Shown: piece after piece, positions 1 through 5,341 of the stretch
Layout of the letters: every line of letters begins with the position of its first letter
Position numbering within the stretch: the first letter of the stretch is position 1
NCBI GenBank assembly: GCA_934184665.1
Contig: CAKPSX010000035.1
Span: 1-8,071, forward strand
Direction: 5' to 3'
Source: an uncultured Clostridia bacterium
Lineage (GTDB): Bacteria > Bacillota > Clostridia > TANB77 > CAG-508
Length of the DNA stretch: 8,071 nucleotides
Notes under the pieces: generated by a model
The model's database searches: none
What the model saw: only the letters and a program-made list of their open reading frames with translations
Told to the model about the DNA's origin: nothing
Made by a program: the position numbers and the translations under genes

Positions 1-28
1 AATCTTTTCTTAAATCTTCTATCTTCAA
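1..28 (-). CDS. 5' end of an unidentified gene, truncated by the window edge
   Basis: Reading leftwards, a ribosome binding site (AAGAAGGTGA, about positions 43-34) precedes a TTG codon at 28-26, followed by an open frame to the edge that begins Met-Lys-Ile-Glu-Asp-Leu-Arg-Lys-Asp. The site-to-start spacing of about 5-6 bases is normal, and TTG is also the start of the neighbouring flippase gene, so the start is plausible. Nine residues are far too few to assign a family. The gene is divergent from the flippase and may be served by the long leader region upstream of it. The call is an inference from the start signal alone. Confidence 0.45.
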
Positions 29-131
29 AATATTCACCTTCTTATAAAAAAGTTTCTTTAAGTAGTTCTTACCCAACTTTCCTTATAATTTTTGTTAATT
101 TTTTATTAAAAATTGTAAAAAGAAATTTAAT

Positions 132-281
132 TAAAAACCTTATAAAATAAGGGTTCTAAAGAGAGTTTATATAAGTCGTTCTTTACCAGTTAATGTTTGT
201 CTTATGCAATACCTCTTGATTATTATTTCACTCCATTACTTTCACTTTCATTCTCTATCATTTTCGTTGTATTTTTTACAT
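132..281 (-). ncRNA. Candidate small RNA or attenuated 5' leader
   Basis: This stretch has no credible gene on either strand. On the minus strand it lies between a possible promoter (287-316) and a short hairpin followed by five T residues (133-152), so a transcript of about 150 nt could be made. Within it, AAGAG and CTCTT, and ATAAG and CTTAT, are complementary and nested, suggesting a long-range stem. A 12-codon open frame (261-223, starting MIENES) lacks a ribosome binding site. The hairpin sits about 105 bases before the TTG of the left-edge gene, so the RNA could be a free small RNA or an attenuator for that gene. I match it to no riboswitch or T-box class I know. The call is mostly inference. 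Confidence 0.22.
133..152 (-). terminator. Short intrinsic-terminator-like hairpin
   Basis: On the minus strand CCTTAT (152-147) and ATAAGG (143-138) form a 6-bp stem with a 3-base loop, followed directly by TTTTT (137-133). The stem is short and half AT, so termination may be partial. It points away from the flippase and towards the left-edge gene, and could end a small RNA or attenuate that gene. Confidence 0.4.
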
Positions 282-286
282 TTTAT

Positions 287-316
287 ATTTTAGCACAAAA
301 GTTAACATAAATGCAA
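287..316 (-). promoter_or_regulatory. Possible sigma-A promoter for the leader or small RNA
   Basis: On the minus strand, TTGCAT (316-311) is followed after 18 bases by TAAAAT (292-287), which carries an upstream TG giving an extended -10 (TGCTAAAAT). The -35 matches consensus poorly and the region is AT-rich, so a chance match is possible. Transcription would start near 280 and run left towards the truncated gene. Confidence 0.25.
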
Positions 317-375
317 GTGATTTTATTGCATAATTGAGCTTTTTCTTAATATTATTTATTTGAAAGGATAATATT

Positions 376-1695
376 TTGAAAACACTAAAATTATTTATAT
401 TTAATACCCTAATATTATTAATGAGTTCTATAATACTGCAAATAATAGGGATGTTTTTTAATATATATATTTCTAATACAATTGGAGAAGAGGCTGTTGG
501 AGTATTTTCTCTTGTCATGTCCGTTTATCTTTTTGGGATAACACTTGCATCTGCTGGAATTAACATTTCAGCAACCAGAGTAGTTGCTGAAGAACTTGCC
601 TGTAATAATGAAATTGGTGCAAAAAAAGCCGCGAAGAGATGCATTTTTTTCAGTTTGGTTTTTGGTATTTGTGCAAGCTTAATTTTCTTCATATATTCTG
701 ACTTTATTGTTGAAAAATGCTTGCATAACCGTATTAGTAAAAATGTTATTTATTTAATATGTATTGCATTACCTTCTATTTCAATGTCATCCGCTGTAAA
801 TGGTTATTTTACAGCTGTAAGAAGAGTTTATAAAAATGCTATTGCAAAATTTTTCGAAGAGTTTGTTAAAATTATTTGTACTGCTTTTTTATTAAAATCA
901 TTCATGCCTGATGGTATTGATTATGCTTGTTATTCATTAATCTTAGCTGATGTAATCTCTGAAGTTCTTTCTTTTGTATATCTTTACATCTTGTATATTT
1001 TTGACAAGCGAAAAGGATTATTGGAATCCAGATTTAGAGATATAGATTCATATAATAAACGTATCTTAAGAATTACAATACCTGTAGCATTAACATCTTA
1101 TTTACGTTCAGGGTTATCTACATTAAAGCAACTTATTATTCCATCAAGCCTACAAAAAAGTGGTATGAATTCTTCTAATTCTTTAATTGCTTATGGTATT
1201 GTAAACGGAATGGCAATGCCTATTATAATGTTTCCTGTTATCTTGGTTACTAGTTTCAGTGGACTTCTCGTACCTGAATTTTCAAGATTTCATATAGAAA
1301 AAAATTATAAAAAAATACGTAATATTTCTTCTATAGTTTTAATTGGAACATTTATTTTTTCAATTATAATTGCTATTTTAGTTTTTGCTTTTGCCAATAA
1401 TTTAAGTGTTGCTCTTTACAATAAAATTGAAATTGCAAAATACCTGCGCATATTATCTCCTCTTATTATTATTATGTATTTAGATATTGTAATTGATAGT
1501 ATTTTGAAAGGACTTGATGCACAAGTTAGTGTAATGGCTATTAATGTTTTTGATTGTATTGTGAGTATTTGTTTTATATATTTCTTAGTTCCTATTTTAG
1601 GTTTTAGTGGATATATTATATCTATATTTATTAGTGAAATTATAGATTTTACTCTTAGTGGATATAAGCTGCTAAAAATATTACAAAAGTGCTAG
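376..1695 (+). CDS. SpoVB/MATE-like flippase (polysaccharide or lipid-linked oligosaccharide exporter)
   Basis: This is a 439-residue polytopic membrane protein of the MOP superfamily, close in character to SpoVB and other oligosaccharide flippases that move lipid-linked precursors across the cytoplasmic membrane. Hydrophobic segments run throughout, for example about 8-33, 44-60, 89-108, 122-142, 184-208, 280-297, 318-341, 357-375 and 390-425. The SpoVB-like stretch GLLVPEFSRF (296-305) precedes a basic cytoplasmic loop. The start is TTG at 376, chosen because AAAGGA (363-368) lies seven bases upstream and the next ATG (421) has no such site. At 439 residues it is shorter than B. subtilis SpoVB (a little over 500), so one or two helices may be missing. 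The substrate cannot be read from sequence. Nearby spoIIID fits, but does not prove, a sporulation role. I find no convincing promoter. Confidence 0.85.
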   Translation: MKTLKLFIFNTLILLMSSIILQIIGMFFNIYISNTIGEEAVGVFSLVMSVYLFGITLASAGINISATRVVAEELACNNEIGAKKAAKRCIFFSLVFGICASLIFFIYSDFIVEKCLHNRISKNVIYLICIALPSISMSSAVNGYFTAVRRVYKNAIAKFFEEFVKIICTAFLLKSFMPDGIDYACYSLILADVISEVLSFVYLYILYIFDKRKGLLESRFRDIDSYNKRILRITIPVALTSYLRSGLSTLKQLIIPSSLQKSGMNSSNSLIAYGIVNGMAMPIIMFPVILVTSFSGLLVPEFSRFHIEKNYKKIRNISSIVLIGTFIFSIIIAILVFAFANNLSVALYNKIEIAKYLRILSPLIIIMYLDIVIDSILKGLDAQVSVMAINVFDCIVSICFIYFLVPILGFSGYIISIFISEIIDFTLSGYKLLKILQKC

Positions 1696-1778
1696 TTCCA
1701 TACATACTATGATATATCAGAAGAAATACAAAAGATTAAAACATTTTTTATAAGAAAGTATAACTTTCCTATTATATA

Positions 1779-1814
1779 AAATAACCACTGAATATAAAAA
1801 TTCAGTGGTTATTT
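1779..1814. terminator. Long hairpin between the convergent flippase gene and spoIIID
   Basis: The arms 1779-1793 and 1800-1814 are perfectly complementary (15 bp, core AACCACTGAA/TTCAGTGGTT) around a 6-base loop. The hairpin lies between two converging genes and probably ends both transcripts, although the T tracts after it are weak and broken by A in both directions. Its right arm contains the last four codons and stop of spoIIID. Confidence 0.7.
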
Positions 1815-2056
1815 AAATATTTTAATTTTGTTGCCATTCCGCCTCTTATATGTCTCTCTGCCTTGTTTTCATCTAGCACTTCTCTTACTTCTTTTGCTAG
1901 GCTTGGATTTACTTTTTCTAGCCTTTCTGTTATATCTTTATGTACTGTGCTTTTACTAATACTGAATTTCTTTGCTGCCCCTCTTACCGTATCTTTAGAA
2001 TCTATTATATATCGTGCCAAGCTTATAGCACGTTCTTCTATTGATATTCCCTTCAT
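1802..2056 (-). CDS. spoIIID: Sporulation transcription factor SpoIIID
   Basis: This 84-residue DNA-binding protein aligns by eye with B. subtilis SpoIIID over almost its whole length. Shared blocks include the helix-turn-helix around residues 23-46 (TVRGAAKKF, then SKSTVHKDITERL), the NPSLAKEV segment at 50-57, and the basic C-terminal RHIRGGMATKLKY (68-80), which in SpoIIID contributes to DNA binding. In the known family it acts in the mother cell as activator and repressor of the sigma-E regulon, leading towards sigma-K. It is about ten residues shorter than the Bacillus protein at the C terminus. The ATG at 2056 is preceded by an unusual site, GGGGG with TTCAGG adjacent to the start. The gene has its own possible sigma-E promoter and is separated from the upstream 3D-domain gene by a terminator. 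Its last codons form one arm of the terminator hairpin. Confidence 0.96.
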   Translation of the reverse strand: MKGISIEERAISLARYIIDSKDTVRGAAKKFSISKSTVHKDITERLEKVNPSLAKEVREVLDENKAERHIRGGMATKLKYLNNH

Positions 2057-2088
2057 CCTGAACCCCCATATACGAATACTTTTGTTTA

Positions 2089-2116
2089 ATTGTATTCATA
2101 TATAGGTTGTATTAGT
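2089..2116 (-). promoter_or_regulatory. Possible sigma-E promoter of spoIIID
   Basis: On the minus strand AATACAAT (2096-2089) matches the known sigma-E -10 (CATACAAT) at seven of eight bases. Thirteen bases upstream, ACTAATA (2116-2110) contains the ATA core expected of a sigma-E -35, although the rest of that element is weak. Transcription would start near 2081, about 25 bases before the ATG. spoIIID is known to be sigma-E dependent in Bacillus and Clostridia, which supports the reading. Confidence 0.45.
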
Positions 2117-2207
2117 ACTTTTGAGTATCAGATTATATTAATTTATTTATAATAATAATGTCATACATATTATAATAAACAAAATGTAATTTTCTTTTTT
2201 TAAATTT

Positions 2208-2227
2208 TTAGTATGAATTAATACTAA
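2208..2227. repeat. Small AT-rich inverted repeat
   Basis: TTAGTAT (2208-2214) and ATACTAA (2221-2227) form a perfect 7-bp inverted repeat around six bases, between the 3D-domain gene terminator and spoIIID. It could be an operator or merely AT-rich chance. No T tract follows on the minus strand beyond a short AAATTT, so it is a poor terminator. Confidence 0.3.
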
Positions 2228-2254
2228 GCAAAAAATAATATCGTTATTGTGTCA

Positions 2255-2290
2255 AAAAGAGAACTAGAAGATAATTTCTAATTCTCTTTT
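2255..2290 (-). terminator. Intrinsic terminator of the 3D-domain protein gene
   Basis: The arms 2255-2269 and 2276-2290 form a 15-bp stem with one T-G wobble and a 6-base loop. On the minus strand it ends in a run of Ts (CTCTTTTTG). It begins six bases after the stop codon of the 3D-domain gene and separates it from spoIIID. Confidence 0.85.
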
Positions 2291-2295
2291 TTATA

Positions 2296-3252
2296 TTATT
2301 GTGCCACTTGAACTGGCAAATATTTTACACCCCATGCTAATGCTTCTGAGTGTGAATTCATATAAATATCTATTTTATCTCCTTTAACTGCTCCACCTCT
2401 ATCTTCAACAGTATATTCTTTTCCGTTTATTAATAATTTTGTTCCAAATGAAAATTGAGATGATGCAGCTACAGTACGACCTGCTGTTGCTTTTGTTCCA
2501 GAAGAAGTATAACCTGATGCACGACCACCGCAACATTTAGAACATGCACAATATGCTGTTATTTTAAATATTTTAGTTGTTCCACCTGTTGATGATGTTG
2601 TTTGTGCATTTGTATTTCTTGACGCTGTAAATCTTGATGTTACAACTTTTTGAACTTGAACTATTTTGTCTACTGGGTCTTTTACTACTTGTTCTGAAAT
2701 TTTAATTTTTTCAATTTCTTCGTTGTTTTGATATTTTACTTTATATGTTATTTCTTTTATACCATCTTCACCCTGTTGTACTACTTTATTTTTTGTATCT
2801 GCTGAACCTTGTGATGCATCTTTTGTTACAGTTTCAAATGGTATTGCTTCTTGCTCTACTACTATTTTTTCAATTATTGGTGAGTATCCTTTTAATATTT
2901 CATCTAGTGTTGTTTCTATTCCGCTTTCTGATATTTTAGCTATTTGTACTTCTTGTTCTGATTTATTTGTTATGACAATTTTATTATTGTCAGTTATTTT
3001 TTCATTTATATTTGGAGTAACTTTCTCATCTTCTCCTATAATTATATTATTATCTGATAATATTTCTGATACATTTGTTTTTGTCGTAACAACATCCATT
3101 TTATAACCATTTGCCATTGTTATCTCAACACTCTTAAGGTTTATTTCCGTAGCCATTACACTCGCTCCGAATATTAAAATGAATATAAAACTTACACCAA
3201 TGATTTTCATTATAGAGATAGAACCTCTATCTTTTTTGTTCATAAAAATCAT
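2296..3252 (-). CDS. Secreted or membrane-anchored cell-wall protein with DUF348, G5 and 3D domains (YabE-like)
   Basis: This 318-residue protein has a short basic N terminus, one hydrophobic segment (about 15-33) acting as signal peptide or anchor, a DUF348 domain (about 41-93), a G5 domain (about 125-200), a Ser/Thr-rich linker (205-226) and a C-terminal 3D domain (228-317). The 3D domain shows FKITAYCAC at its start and the three aspartates that name it (D284, D292, D295 in VEDRGG and KGDKIDIYM). The same order occurs in YabE- and Rpf2-like proteins, which are linked to peptidoglycan cleavage, with the 3D fold resembling MltA-type lytic transglycosylases. The ATG at 3252 is chosen because AGGAGG lies four bases upstream, and because an upstream in-frame ATG at 3306 would overlap the promoter -35. 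The ATG at 3243 is an alternative. Activity is inferred from the family. Confidence 0.92.
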   Translation of the reverse strand: MIFMNKKDRGSISIMKIIGVSFIFILIFGASVMATEINLKSVEITMANGYKMDVVTTKTNVSEILSDNNIIIGEDEKVTPNINEKITDNNKIVITNKSEQEVQIAKISESGIETTLDEILKGYSPIIEKIVVEQEAIPFETVTKDASQGSADTKNKVVQQGEDGIKEITYKVKYQNNEEIEKIKISEQVVKDPVDKIVQVQKVVTSRFTASRNTNAQTTSSTGGTTKIFKITAYCACSKCCGGRASGYTSSGTKATAGRTVAASSQFSFGTKLLINGKEYTVEDRGGAVKGDKIDIYMNSHSEALAWGVKYLPVQVAQ

Positions 3253-3277
3253 AAAACCTCCTTTTAACGACATTCTT

Positions 3278-3306
3278 ATTATACTATTTTTTGGTTTTTT
3301 TGTCAA
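3278..3306 (-). promoter_or_regulatory. Consensus sigma-A promoter of the 3D-domain protein gene
   Basis: On the minus strand a perfect TTGACA (3306-3301) and a perfect TATAAT (3283-3278) are separated by exactly 17 bases. Transcription would start near 3271, about 19 bases before the ATG at 3252 and just ahead of its AGGAGG. This implies strong vegetative expression and fixes the gene start downstream. Confidence 0.93.
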
Positions 3307-3430
3307 ATTTTTTCTTTTTGTGTTCCAAGTTTCCGTAATCCTTGATAACTCTTTGGTTATAATATATTATATGTTGCTTGTACAAAAAAATTACTAAAAT
3401 TTTTAAAAATTTTTCTATATATGTATAAAC

Positions 3431-3457
3431 AAAAAAAGGAGCAGTGCTCCTTTTTTT
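3431..3457. terminator. Strong intrinsic terminator of the double-OB protein gene
   Basis: The sequence forms a perfect 12-bp stem (arms 3431-3442 and 3446-3457, GGAGC/GCTCC core) with a 3-base loop, flanked by seven A residues on one side and seven T residues on the other, so it can work in both directions. It lies about 15 bases after the stop codon of the double-OB gene and insulates the 3D-domain gene from it. Confidence 0.92.
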
Positions 3458-3471
3458 GTTCTTCTACTTCA

Positions 3472-4092
3472 TCATCCTAATGCAACAATTTCTTCAACTG
3501 TAACCTCATACACTTCCTTCAATTCACCCTTTGGTGAATCAGGCGCTTCATATTTAAAGTAGTTCCTACTGTGAAAACGCCCCTCAACTCTTACGGATGT
3601 CCCCTTTCTAATTTTGCTGATATCTAACTTCCTTCTCTTCCATACAGGACAATTTATATAATCCCGTTTTCGTCCATAGTCTCTGTAGGTTGCAACCACA
3701 AAGTCACGTTTTTCTCTTCCAGGTCTAACTCTCCATTCGCCTTTATCAGAGCAAACTTTGCCTTTGAGTTTGACCTCATTCTGGAAAACCTGCTCTTCTT
3801 CACTTTCGCAAAAAGTCAAACCGTTCGCGATGATTCTCACTCTTAAATGAGTTTTTCCATCATCTCCAAGCTCATTAATCGTACGGATAGGTCCAGTAAT
3901 TTTCACAAAGTCTCCCCTTTTAGGTCTTCTTCCACATTCCTCGAAGAACTTTTTGTTCAGTAGCACTGGAACATAATCCTTTCCAATTTTATTTTCTACG
4001 CACACCTTGGTGCGGTAGAACTGTTGCTTGTAAGCCTCGTGGTCATAGGTCAAAGCCTCTGCGATACGTCCTGCGATAACTGCGTTGTTCAT
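3472..4092 (-). CDS. SSB-like protein with two tandem OB folds
   Basis: This 206-residue protein appears to hold two single-stranded DNA-binding (OB) modules: residues 2-95 (NNAVIAGRI, then DYVPVLL, then KRGDFVKITGPI) and 104-204 (NEVKLKGKV, then DYINCPVW, then RKGTSVRVEGRF, then YEVTVEEI). The modules share the order N-x-V-x-[IL]-x-G, D-Y-[VI]-x-x-P/L, K/R-x-G-x-x-V-x-[VI]-x-G, typical of SSB-like OB folds, suggesting an old internal duplication. It lacks the acidic tail (DDDIPF type) by which housekeeping SSB recruits partners, ending instead EEIVALG. The ATG at 4092 is chosen for its AAAGGA site about nine bases upstream. An in-frame ATG at 4137 has none. Base composition differs from the neighbours: two lines counted inside (3541-3600, 3661-3720) give 26 and 27 G+C of 60, and codons such as CGC, ACC and CAG are frequent. 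It stands alone with its own promoter and terminator. Binding of single-stranded DNA is inferred. Confidence 0.75.
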   Translation of the reverse strand: MNNAVIAGRIAEALTYDHEAYKQQFYRTKVCVENKIGKDYVPVLLNKKFFEECGRRPKRGDFVKITGPIRTINELGDDGKTHLRVRIIANGLTFCESEEEQVFQNEVKLKGKVCSDKGEWRVRPGREKRDFVVATYRDYGRKRDYINCPVWKRRKLDISKIRKGTSVRVEGRFHSRNYFKYEAPDSPKGELKEVYEVTVEEIVALG

Positions 4093-4250
4093 GTCATTTT
4101 GTCCTTTCTCAGTTGAATTTGGTTGATACCTATTCAAGTTTTCTTCTGTCTGAAGAAATGCTTAAAATTGTTGCATTTTGTTCAATAAAAGTACTTAACT
4201 TTATTACTGAAGCACACATTGTAGAAGATTTCTAAAATGTATTACAACAT
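4093..4250 (-). promoter_or_regulatory. Long 5' leader of the double-OB protein gene
   Basis: From the predicted start near 4250 to the ATG at 4092 the untranslated leader is about 155 bases, long for a single bacterial gene. It contains a clean 7-bp hairpin (4140-4146 with 4152-4158, TTTCTTC/GAAGAAA, 5-base loop) and an AT-rich imperfect inverted repeat around 4183-4205. No T tract follows either one. A two-codon frame, ATG-ACA-TGA (4097-4089), overlaps the true start. I recognise no riboswitch class. A control role is inferred from length only. Confidence 0.4.
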
Positions 4251-4256
4251 AACTAA

Positions 4257-4285
4257 ATTATATCATTTATTAGTCTTTTTGTAAA
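4257..4285 (-). promoter_or_regulatory. Sigma-A promoter of the double-OB protein gene
   Basis: On the minus strand TTTACA (4285-4280) and a perfect TATAAT (4262-4257) are exactly 17 bases apart, and TG one base before the -10 makes it an extended -10 (TGATATAAT). Transcription would start near 4250, divergently from the CmpB-like gene. Confidence 0.85.
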
Positions 4286-4332
4286 GTTATGTAAATCTCT
4301 TTTACATTTTTTTATTTTTCAGACATTTTTAT

Positions 4333-4373
4333 TTGATTTTTTTATTATCATATAGTAAAATATTTGATATAAT
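4333..4373 (+). promoter_or_regulatory. Candidate sigma-A promoter(s) of the CmpB-like gene
   Basis: Two overlapping plus-strand candidates are visible: TTATCA (4345-4350), 17 bases, extended -10 TGATATAAT ending at 4373; and TTGATT (4333-4338), 17 bases, TAAAAT (4356-4361). The first has the better -10. Transcription would begin near 4380, about 75 bases before the ATG at 4455. Confidence 0.6.
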
Positions 4374-4454
4374 TATTAAATGTTTAGAGTTTAATTATCT
4401 TATTAAATCTCTATAATTTAGCTAATTGCATCTTAAGAAAGGATTTTATATTTT

Positions 4455-5276
4455 ATGGAAAATGAAGTAAAAAAACGTAAAAAAAGAATTACTATTTTAG
4501 GTATTAGTATATGGGAAATATTGGGGTATTTCATAATTTATAGTATCGCTGGATTTATAATAGAAACATTATTTGCTTTATTACGATATGGTGTTTTTGA
4601 AAGCAGGCAAAGCTTCTTGTATGGACCTTTTTGTAGCATTTATGGCTTAGGCGCTGTTATCATGATAATATTTTTACAATACTTTCAAAAAAATCGTCTA
4701 ACTTTATTTGCAGGTGGATTTATCATAGGTTCAATAACAGAATATGTTGTAAGCCTTGTTGGTGAACTTATTCTTCATGTAAAATGGTGGGATTATTCTA
4801 ATATGCCACTTAATATTAATGGTAGAATTTGCTTATATTACTCTTTCTTTTGGGGAGTATTAGCAATATTTCTTATGAGAGTTGTGCAACCACATATAAG
4901 AAAATTTATCGCATTTTTGTTGAAAAAAATATCAAGGAAAATTATAAAACCTGCTGTATGTATTATTGTAGTTTTTATGTTAGTTGATTGTATTATATCT
5001 GGAATTGCTATTGATTTATTTACAATTCGCATGATTGCGGAAAATGATTTAAATGTTGCTAATAAAGAAATAATAATACAAGTTAATGATAAAATAAAGC
5101 AAAATAAGATTCAGCAAAAAATAATAAATGTATTTTTTAATGATAAAAAAATGGTAAAAACATATCCTAATTTAAAAGCTCAACAATTAGATGGCTCAAT
5201 GGTTTATTTTAAAGATTTATTACCAGATATTAAACCATATTACTATAAGTTTAGTTCTCAAAACGCATATAAATAA
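4455..5276 (+). CDS. CmpB-like putative ABC-transporter type IV membrane protein
   Basis: This 273-residue protein belongs by eye to the family annotated 'putative ABC-transporter type IV' (CmpB-like, PF06541). Recognisable stretches are GFIIETLF (33-40), FLYGPFCSIYGLGA (54-67), EYVVS with a following Glu (96-104), and WWDYSNMPLNINGRICL (111-127). Predicted membrane helices lie at about 20-40, 59-77, 84-105, 126-144 and 165-190, after a basic N terminus. A soluble Lys/Asn-rich tail follows (about 195-273). Despite the family name, no ATPase or binding-protein gene lies nearby, and the transport role of this family is not established in what I know. AAAGGA lies about 11 bases before the ATG, slightly far. 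It is transcribed alone, divergent from the double-OB gene, and converges on the transketolase genes through a shared terminator. Confidence 0.85.
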   Translation: MENEVKKRKKRITILGISIWEILGYFIIYSIAGFIIETLFALLRYGVFESRQSFLYGPFCSIYGLGAVIMIIFLQYFQKNRLTLFAGGFIIGSITEYVVSLVGELILHVKWWDYSNMPLNINGRICLYYSFFWGVLAIFLMRVVQPHIRKFIAFLLKKISRKIIKPAVCIIVVFMLVDCIISGIAIDLFTIRMIAENDLNVANKEIIIQVNDKIKQNKIQQKIINVFFNDKKMVKTYPNLKAQQLDGSMVYFKDLLPDIKPYYYKFSSQNAYK

Positions 5277-5290
5277 TATAACAAAATCAT

Positions 5291-5330
5291 AAAAGGACAT
5301 TAATAGCTTATTGCTAAATAATGCCCTTTT
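5291..5330. terminator. Bidirectional terminator between the CmpB-like and transketolase genes
   Basis: The arms 5291-5302 and 5319-5330 form a 12-bp stem with one wobble, with AAAA on one flank and TTTT on the other. An inner TAGC/GCTA stem (5304-5307 with 5313-5316) extends it. It sits 15 bases after the CmpB-like stop and 12 bases after the transketolase stop, and should serve both converging transcripts. Confidence 0.85.
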
Positions 5331-5341
5331 TAATTTCAATT

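Noticed and set aside
181..240. Possible T-box or SAM-type riboswitch in the left leader
   Set aside because: The GGTGGTACCGCG-type T-box core is absent, and the CAAGAG block lacks the surrounding SAM-I signature.
276..518. 80-codon minus-strand open frame across the flippase start
   Set aside because: It lies antisense to the well-supported flippase gene, has no ribosome binding site, and its product resembles no family; it is a shadow frame.
1863..2105. Plus-strand open frame opposite spoIIID
   Set aside because: The minus-strand frame is unmistakable SpoIIID; the hydrophobic plus-strand product is an antisense artefact.
2745..2939. Leucine-rich plus-strand open frame
   Set aside because: It is antisense to the G5 region of the 3D-domain gene, and its composition follows from the Glu/Lys-rich codons opposite.
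3253..3306. N-terminal extension of the 3D-domain protein to an ATG at 3306
   Set aside because: The extra codons overlap the consensus -35 and -10, so they would not be in the transcript; the AGGAGG supports the ATG at 3252.
3342..3370. Plus-strand promoter-like TTGATA-17-TATTAT, which could make a short RNA ending at the 3431-3457 terminator
   Set aside because: The region is almost pure AT, matches of this quality are expected by chance, and the implied RNA of about 80 bases has no structure beyond the terminator.
3405..3420. AT palindrome TTTTTAAAAATTTTT
   Set aside because: It is low-complexity sequence with no spacing or context suggesting an operator or insertion scar.
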